This document shows, piece after piece, positions 34,263 through 44,736 of a stretch of 64,000 nucleotides of DNA. The DNA comes from Agarophyton chilense (taxonomy: Eukaryota; Rhodophyta; Florideophyceae; Gracilariales; Gracilariaceae): NCBI GenBank assembly GCA_030374765.1, contig JARGXX010000088.1, forward strand, positions 558,001-622,000, read 5' to 3'. Within the stretch, counting starts at the first letter, position 1, and every line of letters begins with the position of its first letter. Position numbers and translations under genes: made by a program. The notes below the pieces were generated by a model, which made no database searches, had not been told where the DNA came from, and was given only the letters and a program-made list of their open reading frames with translations.

Positions 34263-36913
34263 TCACTCTTGAGATTCACATGAAGTCGAGGCTTTCGGCT
34301 CCTCAACTGATTTGGACGAGGTGCCTTCGTTCCTCGCTTCCGTTTTATCAGTCGTAGATTCTCGAACATTGTCAATCTTTGGATTTGGTAGCTGCATCAA
34401 CGAAGCCATGGCAGCCCATGGATTCATTTCTGATCCCCCCCCGTCTTTGACTACATCTCCAGATTTGGCTTGCTGCATCGCCTGAAATGCCTGCATCGCC
34501 TGCATCATTCCCAGCATTGACTGCATCCCGGCCATGACATTCTGTGGACCGTGAGGTAATGTGGCCGAACCCGAGCTTACAGAGTTTTCAGCTTTTGCGC
34601 TCATGAATGATCGCGAAGTAGTCAAATGGCGTTGGGCAGCTTCCGAGACCAGGGTATTGGAACCTCCCTTATTCGTTGTATTCGCGCTTTTTGGACTGAC
34701 TTCCATTTTCTCTTCGGCCGGCGGTAAGGGCTGCGTATCTCCCTTTACTGAAGACTTTTGTTTATTCATTTCTCCCTGTTCTTCTCCACGGTCGCTCTGT
34801 AGTTCATTGATCTGTCCACTACGGCGAGGGGGCAATGGAGGCGGCGGCGGAGGCATCATCAACTGCGGCATCATCGAAAAAGCATTTGCAAACGCTTGCA
34901 TCGCGGGGTTGGACATCATCGCCATTAAGGGGTTAGAAGGATTCCCTGTCGGAGCAGGCTGACCAACCTGCTGCTGCGAAGGAGGCATAGAGGGGAGAGG
35001 CGGAAGAACAGGTGGCTCTTTGGCGTCAGAGGATTTCGAGGCTTGCTCACCAAATCCTGGCGGTAGCGGTGGCGGCATAGGAAGATTTCGGTCACAATCG
35101 CCTTCATTGTTTGGAGCTGTATGCTTCGGAGCAGAATTTTGGTTGTTGACGATGCTATTATCCAGTTGCATTTCCATTTTCGCAATTGCTATTTCTTCCT
35201 GAGGTTGTTGGTCATTCGGGCTTTCGGACATAGACCTTTTCCCCCCGGGGACCTTTTCAGATTTATACCAAGCTGGGATTATCGCCGCATGCTCTCGATT
35301 CAGTTCTTTGTACACCTTTCGCAACGTGACCTCTGTAAGGTTCGTAGCTCTGCATATTTCAGTTTGAGTCTTCCGAACCCCGTCCATCTGACAAGCGAGG
35401 TATATTGCAGCTGCAGAGATTGACACAGGATTCCGTCGTGAGCATATGTTGTTTCGCATAGCATTCTCCGCAATACCGATAGAAAGCTTCTGCGTCTTGG
35501 CTGGAAGATCTAACCGACGGCAAAACAAGGGCATGTGTCCTGTAACGGATGAGCTGCTCTCAGGACGCTGTTTTCGCAACGCTATGCGAACAACCTTCAG
35601 ATACCGCGTCACCTCGTTCACGTCAAGATTGGCGGCACTCGAAATTTCATCAAGCGATAAATGCCTCGGAGGAATTGGCCACGGATCTCCAGCTTTATCA
35701 TTCTCAAGATTCTCTTCTGTGGTAGTAGTTTCGACAGGCGCTGGCTCGATGGGTACTTTCTTTACACTGTCCTGTTCACCTTGTGCTATGTCGCCTGCTG
35801 TGGTAGTAGTCTTAAGAGTCATCTCCCTGTCAAATGAATCTTCCTTGTCGATGGCAAGCGCCATGGAAACCTTCTCAGCTGTGATGCTCTCATCCAAAAT
35901 CATCAGATCCGACGTTCGCTCACATTCCCCATTCTTCCCACTGCGTAGTTTGTTTTCCTCCATGCTGTTTTCCCTCGGCGAAGTTTCCGCCTTATCCCCG
36001 TTGACAAACACTGAAAAAGGGCCGGAAGCAGATTTCTCTTCGTTCTTTCTCTTCATCCATGCCTCATATTCAAACCATCTTCGTTCTGCTGCAGCAACAA
36101 ACGCAGCCGTAGCGAGGCACTCAACATTTCTATTTCGTAAGCTAGTGTTACTCGCGGTGTGACGGAAAATGCGTACTGCCAGATTGATGGTTTCCTTGTC
36201 CACACCTAGAATGCTAGCCAATTCGACAATCTCAAAGTAAGCCACGAGTGTATGACGCGCGTCTCCGCCAGATTTGTTTCGTTCGGGGCCCTCCACGCTT
36301 TCCTCTTTTTTCAGCGGCACGCCACCTGGGGCCCGGCCATTGTACCCAACATATCCTGCAAACAACGCATCACCGATCAGACGTTCCATTTCAGCTAAAG
36401 CACCGCTGTAGGTGCGCGACGAGGTGGTAAACACTGGTTCTCGAAGAGGGGAAAGCATTCGAAAAACCGAGATGAAACCTGGTGTGCAGTAAGGGTCTCT
36501 GGGGTTATCCTTTTTCATTCGCAATCGTGTTGGGAAATTTAATGGCCACGGATCTGTTAGTCGCTTTCAATATCGTCGAACTGAGAGCCGTTTGTATAAC
36601 TTACATCAACGATGTTGGTAAGCAAGGCATCAGGAGGTACGACAAAGTGCGCCTCTTCAGTCTGGGTAACGACATGAATTTCGGAAAGATCCCCAACCGC
36701 ACGTTCCTCCAAAACGAGTTTGCATCCTGAGCATTGAATGGTGCGGTTCACCGGTCTATAGTTTTATCACGCACGGCGTTAGCAACGGCGATGGCATACA
36801 CGGCGGTTAGTACTCGAACAGTCATCTCAAAAACGCTTTTCAATATGTATAACCTACACCCTTCTAAGTTTAGTGTCGTGACAGTTTGGGCAAGTCTTTC
36901 GCGACCCCAGCAT
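34263..36913 (-). CDS. TFIIB-family transcription factor with a large insert and long tail
   Basis: Proposed exons 36913-36858, 36755-36605 and 36509-34263 give about 817 residues. The zinc ribbon has C8 and C11 (RKTCPNCHDTKLRR, exon 1) and C27 and C30 (IQCSGCKLVLEER, exon 2). Two cyclin repeats follow. Repeat 1 is split: about 155-214 (FEIVELASILGVDKETINLA), then a roughly 130-residue charged, low-complexity insert, then 347-382 (IPPRHLSLDEISSAANLDVN). Repeat 2 at about 397-472 is clear (SISAAAIYLACQMDGVRKTQ; TNLTEVTLRKVYKEL). The last ~340 residues are Pro/Met/Gln-rich with PPPPPPLPPRR and MQSMLGMMQAMQAFQAMQQA. TFIIB proteins recruit RNA polymerase to promoters. TFIIB, BRF or plant-like pBRP identity is not settled. 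The exon 3 acceptor is the least certain point. Confidence 0.8.
36510..36604 (-). other. Probable intron 2 of the TFIIB-family gene (about 95 nt)
   Basis: Donor GTAAGT after ATCGTTGAT. The acceptor is taken as AAAAAG before GATAACCCC, which keeps the frame and places a CTAAC branch-like motif about 45 bases upstream. A 41-nt alternative ending in TTGAAAG also keeps the frame. Confidence 0.55.
36756..36857 (-). other. Intron 1 of the TFIIB-family gene (102 nt)
   Basis: Donor GTAGGT after AGAAGGGT, acceptor CTATAG before ACCGGTGAA. Splicing in phase joins the two CxxC halves of the zinc ribbon (KLRR-V-PVNRTIQC), which is strong support. Confidence 0.8.
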
Positions 36914-37735
36914 GTCATAAGAACAGGCAAGTCTTCAGCATGAAGTGTATAGCGTCACAGAACAAAGAGGCGGAGTGGGCAGTCCGTCTCGCCACGAAAT
37001 TCTTTGCGGTTCGCTTCGTTTCGAACACAGTGGCTTCAAATCGGAATTCAAGTGTACGGGGGCTGAAAAGTGCGAACCAACCTCTCCTCTCCGTGTGGAC
37101 GTTCCGTACAAAGAGACCGTGGTTGGTGGCGAGTCTCCAACGACAAAAACCGAACGAATAATCTTGGTTATCTGTGCGGTACCACAGCCCAGCATTCACA
37201 CTGGACAACGCAGGATTTCGCAACTGCTCTACGATGGGGTTTTTAGCGTTGCTACAGTACTGCACCTTCCCCCAACAGAAAATCGTTGCGAAATTTCACC
37301 TTTTTCATATGGTTTTCGATTGGTTGCAAGTTCGAGGATCCGAATTCGGATTCGAAACAGACTACACGTCAGTGTGGCTACAGTAGACATCTCTTTAGAG
37401 GCTGCCAACGTTCAAGCTCCGCGTATTCAGCGTCCAGCCAGAGCTTCTGCAACCTGACGAGTGACGAGCATTGTGAAGCAGTGTTAAGGGTTATGCCTCA
37501 AATCCCGATGTTACAGAAGTTCTGTATGGTCAAGCGCGGAAGAGATTTGCGTGTATCATACCATCATTGACTTGCTCAGAGCTCACAGAAATATTCTTCC
37601 CCACTTTGCAGCGTCGTCTGTCACCGCTCTTTACTAACTTGCCCCTACATGCGTACTTGAATTGAACTGGCAAATCGCGGGAAAAGTTTCGATGAGTATC
37701 CATACTCGAAACAGCTGCTTTTGAATATCACATGC
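36914..37735. promoter_or_regulatory. Divergent TFIIB-family/NAA35 intergenic region
   Basis: An 822-base spacer between divergent starts. It has long overlapping frames on both strands (for example 36945-37457 plus, 36915-37265 minus), but these overlap each other and show no family resemblance. I treat it as promoter sequence. Confidence 0.4.
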
Positions 37736-40024
37736 ATGGCGTCAGCAGATTCCACAAACGGCATAGTAATGAAACTTGCGCCAAATGGCACGGCAATTCA
37801 TCCTCGTCATGACGGATGGCAAGATGTTACCGAGTCTTTTGAAAAAGCGAAGGATGCACTAAAACTTGGCGAGATGATTCATTCAGATGGGTTTACTCTG
37901 TGCTCTGCTATGTCTGCCATTGGTTTGATGGATCCAAAGATGGATTTGGGCTGTGGCGAAGTACGAGATGCAAGAGAGGTTCAACTACCGCCTGATTTAA
38001 CTCGGAAACAGATTATTAACATTATGGATCAACTTGTCGCTTGCGAAGTGAGCTGGCTGGATTCGCATACTCTGCCACAAACTGTGTTTTCATGCGTATA
38101 TGCCCATCGTCTGGCTGAAATTCGCCAGCTAGAGCTGTTCACTTTTTTGCGATTGCAGCTTGCTACCATGGATAGTATAATCAATTTAGTTGAAGCTGAA
38201 AGGGTAGCCGATGAGGAGGATTTTGTTACTTGGACTCACGGCTTTCAAATACGACCGCTGCGATGCGGAAGCGACGATGGTGATGAGGAAATCCTACGAA
38301 ATATTTGGAGAGATATGGATGACACTGTATCGACTGTTCCTGAGCACGAAGCTGCCGAAACTAAAGCTCTTGCCCTCAGAATCAAGTTTCGAGTTCAGTT
38401 TCATCGCATGATCAAGTACTTAGGCGGGCTCTGGCGATATGATTTCTGGAAAAGCGGTGAGAGAATTCTAATGGGACTGGAAAATATCGTGGACGAATGG
38501 AGTAAATGCCCTCTGCTGCGTGATGTCGATATGCCTTTGTTGGAATTCGTTTTTGATGAAGCCATCAATCGACATTTGTTAACATCAAGCCCCCCACGAA
38601 ATCAGCCAATATTCAAAGTTCCAGCTGCACTTTCTTACCTTAAAGAAATCGCAAAGGAGCTCAAAGCCTTTTCCAATGTTCGTTTGCTGGCATTGGCTCC
38701 TCCCGATACAATCACTGGATCTCCCATCGCCAAATTAGAAGGCCGAAGTTCTCTTCAGGTTGCAATGAATGCCGTGCAGTGTTATGCTTCTAACTTCAAG
38801 CCCAAAGCTATAACACGATCATTAATGGTGAGAATGATGCTTCCCGAGCACAATTCATCACTCTTTGCTCACAACTTTGGCGAATTTACCAGATTAGCAT
38901 CAACTGATTTAGGGTCAGAATGGAATTCTGAGACCGTGAATGTAGAACAACGGGTGAAGCTGCACAGAGGAATATATAATTTGTTCAAATTTTTATGTAG
39001 AAACCAAGGTCGTCAGAGGTGCAATGCTGTTCATGAGGTGCGATGGTGGGACCGGTTTGCGATGGTTCAGCGAGAGGATAGACAAATAGATGCTAGTTCA
39101 TCAGAGAAAACCCTGGAAACTGCTTTCAAAACCCTAGAGGTTAGGAAAGGAGGTTCAAACCAACAGGAGCAAACGGGTTTCAACAGGGGTTCACCAAGGG
39201 GCAGCGTTGCAAATGATGGAAATGGTCAGGAAGATGCACAGTATAAGCGATCACGGCTCCAAAACTTGTCATTAGAAATTACGACTCGATTGATGGTTCA
39301 CCATTGGCTGCTTGGTTTCGAATGTGATTTGTATCAAGAGTATGAGTATTCTGCCGTCTACTTCAACATTGGCTATGTGCTAATGACTTTAACGAATGCG
39401 ACTAAGTCTCTTGTTTCAGAAATGAGCGCGGGTACTTCGATGCACCCGCTTCGTTACGGGCTTTTTTTGTTCGACGAAGGATGTCGTTGGATATGCAAAG
39501 CCATTTTTACAGCATTGGAGGCCTTTTCCTCCAGTGAAGAATATGATTACAGTAGCTCTTATAGTGGTTCAACGGCAAATGCAGGGCGGAAAGTATTCGG
39601 CTCCGATGAACTATGGTACGATCAGCGGTTCGGGCTATTCAATAACTTGGAGAATGGACCGGTGTACACGGACTATGAGGCATTCCAATCTTTTCTGAAG
39701 ATGCAGGAAGACGCTCTGAGAGAGGGCGAGATTGAAACGAATATTTTAATACTGAGGCTCAAAGAAGCTGCTGCTTCCTTTATAACTGCTCGTCGCAAGC
39801 TTGAACACGCGAAGAAACTATCCCAGCGATGTGCACCGAATGCTATAACCGATCAGGTGTTAAGAGCCGCGAGAGTCGCGGTGGAAAACTCTCTCGTAAT
39901 TTCTCGCTTGCTTGCGTCCTCGTCCGATTCATCGTCGACGTCTGGTGGTAAGGCGGTTCGCAAGGTTACTTTCAACTTTTCGAAACATCCTCACTTCCCG
40001 GTGTTTGTCATCGCTTGTACATAG
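37736..40024 (+). CDS. NAA35: NatC auxiliary subunit NAA35 (Mak10)
   Basis: A 762-residue protein starting at the first ATG of the frame (MASADSTNGIVMK). The N-terminal Mak10 signature is plain: LGEMIHSDGFTLCSAMSAIG, LMDPKMDLGCGEVRDARE, then VSWLDSHTLPQTVFSCVYAH. NAA35 anchors the NatC complex (with NAA30 and NAA38) to the ribosome, where it acetylates N-terminal Met followed by hydrophobic residues. A Ser/Gln/Asn-rich loop at about 460-500 interrupts a conserved helical region, which resumes at TTRLMVHHWLLGFECDLYQE. The length fits the family. Its stop is only 93 bases from the stop of the convergent WDR33/FY gene. Confidence 0.9.
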   Translation: MASADSTNGIVMKLAPNGTAIHPRHDGWQDVTESFEKAKDALKLGEMIHSDGFTLCSAMSAIGLMDPKMDLGCGEVRDAREVQLPPDLTRKQIINIMDQLVACEVSWLDSHTLPQTVFSCVYAHRLAEIRQLELFTFLRLQLATMDSIINLVEAERVADEEDFVTWTHGFQIRPLRCGSDDGDEEILRNIWRDMDDTVSTVPEHEAAETKALALRIKFRVQFHRMIKYLGGLWRYDFWKSGERILMGLENIVDEWSKCPLLRDVDMPLLEFVFDEAINRHLLTSSPPRNQPIFKVPAALSYLKEIAKELKAFSNVRLLALAPPDTITGSPIAKLEGRSSLQVAMNAVQCYASNFKPKAITRSLMVRMMLPEHNSSLFAHNFGEFTRLASTDLGSEWNSETVNVEQRVKLHRGIYNLFKFLCRNQGRQRCNAVHEVRWWDRFAMVQREDRQIDASSSEKTLETAFKTLEVRKGGSNQQEQTGFNRGSPRGSVANDGNGQEDAQYKRSRLQNLSLEITTRLMVHHWLLGFECDLYQEYEYSAVYFNIGYVLMTLTNATKSLVSEMSAGTSMHPLRYGLFLFDEGCRWICKAIFTALEAFSSSEEYDYSSSYSGSTANAGRKVFGSDELWYDQRFGLFNNLENGPVYTDYEAFQSFLKMQEDALREGEIETNILILRLKEAAASFITARRKLEHAKKLSQRCAPNAITDQVLRAARVAVENSLVISRLLASSSDSSSTSGGKAVRKVTFNFSKHPHFPVFVIACT

Positions 40025-40117
40025 CGGCAGAGTAAAACAAGTATCTCAACAAGGATGGGTTACTCCTTCGAGAGGATTCTGGGTTAACATTCTAACCATT
40101 ACAAACAACACGTTCGT

Positions 40118-41449
40118 TTATCTTGACCTCCCGCCGGAGCGATCCCTCGGGCCATGGTCACCTTGTCCGAAGACCTGTCGGTTTCGCTTACCAGTGCTTC
40201 GCCCGCCCCTCGTGTTACCGCGCTCACCATCTTCAGTATTCTGCGTAGATGTGCTATACTTATCATTCATTTGATCTCCAGGACGCTGCCTTGTCCAAAA
40301 CTTGGTCGCATGATCGTTGGATGAAGTTGCTAGAATGTGTCCCATGGGATGCCAATCCAAATCCCAAACAGAAGACTGGTGGGCGCACGGAACAGATGCG
40401 ACTGGATCAGACTGCCCGACCACCCAGAAGTAGATAGCACCATCATAGGCACCAGATGCAAAAAAGTTCTCATGTTGAGGATGCCACTGCATTGAAGTAA
40501 CTTCACGCTTGTGACCACGGAACGCTTGAAACTCCTTCATCATTCTTATGTCGTATATCTTGATTAACTGATCCTGTGATCCGGAAAGGAGCCAATTGCC
40601 GTTGGAATTCCATTTCACCTTCACTACGGTTTTCTTATGCCCATGCAATGTACTGAGATTCTTACCCGTCTTGGCATCCCATATCTTGAGGTTTGAGTCT
40701 TTAGATCCAGAAGCGAGAATGGGGTAACTGGGATGCCAATCAACACAGCGCACGTCCCACCCGTGGCCTTCCAGGACGCGCTCTTCCTTTATTTGTACAA
40801 AGTCCCAAACTTTGACAGTATTATCATCTGAGCACGACGCAAACTTTGCATCTGTATGAGAGAAGCTAAGGTCTCTAATGGTCTCTTTGTGGGCTCGAAA
40901 AGCTTGCAGATTGTTCATGTTACTTTGCCAGTACTTTACAGTTCCTTTCTGGTCACCAGAAAGCATCCAATTCTCATCATGGCTCCATATTATGCTTCTT
41001 AGCTCGGTGTCATGCGCTTGTAAAATGGTTTCAAAGTTGAAGGTAAGACCTTGCCATAACGTGAATTCGCCAGTTTTGGCGCCGGTGATAAGTCTTTTTC
41101 CTTCAGGAGTCCATTTGCAGGCATGTATTGGACAGCCTGGTTTGTTCATGCTGCTGTGAACAAACTTTGTACACGCACTGGTGACAGGATTTTGACTCAT
41201 TTGGTCAGAAGCCGGAGGAACAAGGTTGACAGTTGATTCCATGGTTGGTTGAATCTCAGGAATGTCTACACCAAGCTCACTCTGCCAAGCGCGGTCTAGA
41301 AACCAACGCATGGCGGAAGAGTTGAAGTCAACGGTTCGTCTTGCGACTGCTTTTCGAAGCTGTTTCCCGTCGAATACATCGTTTCTTGGAGGCCTGCCGT
41401 AGGCGCTATTGGCTCCAGAGATTGCGAAGCTGCTGTCGAACGCGGCCAT
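40118..41449 (-). CDS. WDR33: WDR33/FY/Pfs2 mRNA 3'-end processing factor
   Basis: A 443-residue WD40 protein with the pre-propeller segment typical of this family (DGKQLRKAVARRTVDFNSSA). Seven WD repeats run from about 100 to 395, including CKWTPEGKRLITGAKTGEFT, DLSFSHTDAKFASCSDDNTV, CVDWHPSYPILASGSKDSNL and LDWHPMGHILATSSNDHATK. WDR33 (FY in plants, Pfs2 in yeast) sits in the cleavage and polyadenylation factor and helps read the AAUAAA signal. The C-terminal 45 residues are Gly/Arg-rich. The long Pro-rich tail of plant FY and the collagen-like tail of animal WDR33 are absent, so it is closest in size to yeast Pfs2. ATG at 41449. Confidence 0.93.
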   Translation of the reverse strand: MAAFDSSFAISGANSAYGRPPRNDVFDGKQLRKAVARRTVDFNSSAMRWFLDRAWQSELGVDIPEIQPTMESTVNLVPPASDQMSQNPVTSACTKFVHSSMNKPGCPIHACKWTPEGKRLITGAKTGEFTLWQGLTFNFETILQAHDTELRSIIWSHDENWMLSGDQKGTVKYWQSNMNNLQAFRAHKETIRDLSFSHTDAKFASCSDDNTVKVWDFVQIKEERVLEGHGWDVRCVDWHPSYPILASGSKDSNLKIWDAKTGKNLSTLHGHKKTVVKVKWNSNGNWLLSGSQDQLIKIYDIRMMKEFQAFRGHKREVTSMQWHPQHENFFASGAYDGAIYFWVVGQSDPVASVPCAHQSSVWDLDWHPMGHILATSSNDHATKFWTRQRPGDQMNDKYSTSTQNTEDGERGNTRGGRSTGKRNRQVFGQGDHGPRDRSGGRSR

Positions 41450-42387
41450 TGCGTTGGGATCAAAGAGTGGACGAAAAACAACTTTGCTACAAACAACGCG
41501 CAGTCGACATAGTCAGGGAGCAGACTACAGCCCTTGTAACGGAGGCCCCGCTGCAGTCACGGACGGTAGATGTATACACAAGAGCCTTCTTGTAAGTGTA
41601 CAAAGGTGGATGTGCGCACTAGGACACGCCTCTAGATACCCATTTACCGATAGTAAACGTATTAGAGAGAAGGGAACCCTTCATGTGGCGTCGGGTTCGC
41701 TTGGCCTCGCGGCGCGAGCGAACGAGCCGTAAAATTCCTGTTTCAAGGTATCGTACAGGTAACAGAATACCCTTTTTTTATTGATTTGGCGTTTTCCGGC
41801 GCAAGAAAGCCGAATCGCTAAAGTGAAGCGAGGCGGTGTGGTTTCCCTCCCTCTCCCAGTTTACATAGTCATGAGCTCTGAATGTTTCACCAGAAGCGCC
41901 CCCCGTTGGTAACCCTCTTGTTACCCCGGCTCTCGTTCCCGGACGAAGGCGAACACGAATGTATTGATGCGTGTCCGAAGCATGGCTATCTACGGGCTTG
42001 GAGCACTAGCAACTTCTTTTTCAGTCTTTTATTGTGGTACAGGATAATATTGTGTCAGTAGCCTCTGGTTCACATTTGGTTCACGAAGAAAAACCCCGAC
42101 TAATGTTATGAAGGGTAATGGTTAGCAGACTGCCAACCGTAAACCCTCTTACCATGATGGGGCCCTCCCTCTCTAGAATCCAATATCGACTACATGTACT
42201 GTTACAGGGGCGGAAAGCCATTCTAAGCTTGATAAGAGCTGAAAAGTACACAACTTGTTTCTCGTGCTTTGCACTACGTACAAGATGTAGGCCCACCCAA
42301 CACTAACAAACAAACAGATGCCGTATCGAAACCCGAGCGCTTTCGATTGCAGCATTCCATTCAGCATGATGCAACCTGCAATCCCGA
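41450..42387. other. Intergenic between WDR33 and the pseudokinase gene
   Basis: Contains the WDR33 promoter side and the 3' side of the pseudokinase gene. Small ORFs have no resemblance to known proteins. GC content rises towards the right. Confidence 0.5.
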
Positions 42388-44736
42388 TCACAAGTTTGCG
42401 TAGAACTGCTCTAGATCACCGAGTGCATTCATCGCTATCGAACTGCCGCCTGCAATCGACTTGAAAACGGTACCGGCCATTTCTGGCAAGCTGGTGACCG
42501 TCGGTTTGCTCCCGAGCCGTTCGTGCACGCCCACGTGTTGACTCGACTCGCTTTCCTGCAGCAAGCTACCAATATCACTGAAGGACGCCAGCTGTTCACC
42601 CGAAGCTTCTGATTTGGCAGAACTGAGCTCACTCCCAAGTTGAGAGAGACCAAAGTGGCGGCTCAATTTCTGTTGCGCAGAAGAATGGCCCTGACTTGCA
42701 GCGCGTCGATACATCTCAATGGCCAAGGGAACGTTGCGTTTCACACCATCTCCCTTGTAGTAGCAGTCGCCGAGACGATGCTGTGCTCTGGAATAGCCGG
42801 CATCGGCCGCCTTGGTGTACATTTGCACTCCCTTCTCAGCATCGCGTTGCGCGCCGAGACCGCGAAAGTAGCAGTCTCCGAGCTGCAAAGTGGAGGGGAT
42901 GTGCCCCTTCGAAGACGCGTCCTCAAAAAGGATCTTGGCCAGCTTTGCATCCTTTACCCAGCCGTTTCTCCCGTGGAAACTGTTCTTGCCGTTCATGTAC
43001 AGCGCGTTGCTGCTGGCCCCCTTGTGGAGCTGGGGAAGTTGTTCGTTGTTGATGAACTTTTGGAGTGTGTGGTGTATGAATTGGAAGCAAGGCCGGCAGC
43101 TTTCGTCATGCGACAAGCACAACTCGGCCAGGCTGCGCAACTTTTTGTTTTGTATGCCCTTCGTCCAAAACGAGAGCGGCATGGAACGTGAAGAATCGGA
43201 CGCCGGGGACAGCATTTGCTCGAGGTGGTTGGAACGTCCGAAGGGGGTGTGGGTACTGGATAGCACGAAGCACACCAAGACACCAAAGCGGAAGGTGTCT
43301 GCGGAACTCATAGCTGCTCCGCCGGTGTGACGTGCGTTCGACGCGGACGCAGACGTGGACTGGAGCGTAGATTGGGATGGCGGTTGCGGCATTTGTGAGC
43401 GGCCGGGTTTGTCACATTGGGCAATGCTATTGACACAGACCAGGTGGCGCTGTTGCAGCTGCGCGTGTTGGGGCAGTTGTGTGATGGAGTTGGCGAGCGC
43501 CAGACAGTTAAACTTGGCGGTACCGACGATTTGACCGGACACAATCCTCAACAACACGTTGGCCGGATTGAGATCGATGTGAAACAAGCCGCGCGAATGA
43601 AGATACGCCACGGCACTCGCCACGTCGCGCAGAACGCGCACACGGACGGCCTCTGCGCCCATGACGCGCTGTCTTATGACGGACGGAAGAGCATGTGTCA
43701 TGCGTTCCGTGACAATCATGGCTCGGCGCGCAGGCGCGACGCGCGAAGGCGCGGCGTCGAGGCGTGAAAAGGTGCCATCCGGCCACGACGCGCCGTAGAA
43801 GGCGGTGAGACACGGGTGGCACAGCTGTCGCAACACGACGAGCTCGCGGAGAAGCGCGAGCGCTTTGGCGGGGACGGGCTCGAGCTTGACGAGGACTTGG
43901 GCGACGCGCACTACGTTTGCTTGCGCATCGCGCAGCGTGAGCGTGCCCGTGTATGTATTCTGCTGCCAGTCGTGGCCGGGGGTGTGCGGGTGCGACAGGC
44001 TGATTTGGGCAGCGTCCAGACGCCAGCGACTGGTGAGCGCTTCGACGCGGTGCAGGGCGGCGGCGGCGCGCGGATCGGCGCGTTGGCGGCGCTGCAACTC
44101 GGGGAGTTGGGCGCGGAGCTGTTGTTGAGTCTGCTCGACGCAGTGCATGAGCTGTTGCGGTGGACGACGCTCGGTAAGCAGCGTGTCGGGCAGCGAGGAC
44201 GGTTGTGCGCTTTGCGAGATTCGGCTGACGTCGGCGGCCATGGCGGTGAGCTGTTGGTGCATGGCAGCAAGCGAGTGCTGCACGTCACGCACGTTGTGCG
44301 CAGCTGCACGCGCGTGGCGGCGCGCAGCCAGATCGGACATGGTGAAGAAGCCGAGATGATCAAGGTCGCGCTGCAGCACGTCCACGTCGGAATCAAGCTG
44401 ATGTAAAATGCGACTGACCTCGGCAGCATGCAAGCAGCGCGCGAGCGTATGACCGCGCATGGCGTCGCGCACAGTACGTAACTGATGCATTACACGCTCA
44501 AAGTGGGACTTGATTCGCGCGAAGGCGACACGCCACACCGGCGACGACAACTCGAGGCATGCGGCGCGCGTGACGTATTGCAACGCGTCGCGCATGGCGC
44601 GCAGACGCGACTGCAACTGCTCGTACTGGGCGGCGTTCTGGCGCTGGTCCTCCGCCATGTGCTTGACGGAGGCGAGGATGTTGACGGCGTACTCGACGGC
44701 GCTGAGCGCCAGCCCGGGGTCCAACAGCAGCTCCAT
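42388..44736 (-). CDS. HeLo/MLKL-NTD-like helical domain + pseudokinase + Sel1 repeats
   Basis: A 782-residue single-frame protein, ATG at 44736. Residues 8-165 are nearly all helix (ALSAVEYAVNILASVKHMAE; YEQLQSRLRAMRDALQYV; FARIKSHFERVMHQLRTV) and resemble the N-terminal four-helix fold shared by MLKL, plant MLKL-like proteins and fungal HeLo domains. A second coiled region lies at 195-235. A protein-kinase-like domain spans about 245-560: Lys in VAQVLVKLEP (284), Glu in LLRELVVLRQL (298), and a catalytic loop HIDLNPANVLL (386-396) that lacks the Arg of HRD. The DFG position reads KFN (408-410), so the Mg-binding Asp is missing. Sel1 repeats follow at about 597-695 (LQLGDCYFRGLGAQRDAEKG; HRLGDCYYKGDGVKRN). 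By analogy it may be a membrane-acting or signalling protein; function is unproven. Confidence 0.65.
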   Translation of the reverse strand: MELLLDPGLALSAVEYAVNILASVKHMAEDQRQNAAQYEQLQSRLRAMRDALQYVTRAACLELSSPVWRVAFARIKSHFERVMHQLRTVRDAMRGHTLARCLHAAEVSRILHQLDSDVDVLQRDLDHLGFFTMSDLAARRHARAAAHNVRDVQHSLAAMHQQLTAMAADVSRISQSAQPSSLPDTLLTERRPPQQLMHCVEQTQQQLRAQLPELQRRQRADPRAAAALHRVEALTSRWRLDAAQISLSHPHTPGHDWQQNTYTGTLTLRDAQANVVRVAQVLVKLEPVPAKALALLRELVVLRQLCHPCLTAFYGASWPDGTFSRLDAAPSRVAPARRAMIVTERMTHALPSVIRQRVMGAEAVRVRVLRDVASAVAYLHSRGLFHIDLNPANVLLRIVSGQIVGTAKFNCLALANSITQLPQHAQLQQRHLVCVNSIAQCDKPGRSQMPQPPSQSTLQSTSASASNARHTGGAAMSSADTFRFGVLVCFVLSSTHTPFGRSNHLEQMLSPASDSSRSMPLSFWTKGIQNKKLRSLAELCLSHDESCRPCFQFIHHTLQKFINNEQLPQLHKGASSNALYMNGKNSFHGRNGWVKDAKLAKILFEDASSKGHIPSTLQLGDCYFRGLGAQRDAEKGVQMYTKAADAGYSRAQHRLGDCYYKGDGVKRNVPLAIEMYRRAASQGHSSAQQKLSRHFGLSQLGSELSSAKSEASGEQLASFSDIGSLLQESESSQHVGVHERLGSKPTVTSLPEMAGTVFKSIAGGSSIAMNALGDLEQFYANL

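Noticed and set aside
36945..37457. 170-codon ORF on the + strand
   Set aside because: It overlaps other open frames on both strands between two divergent genes and shows no resemblance to a protein family.
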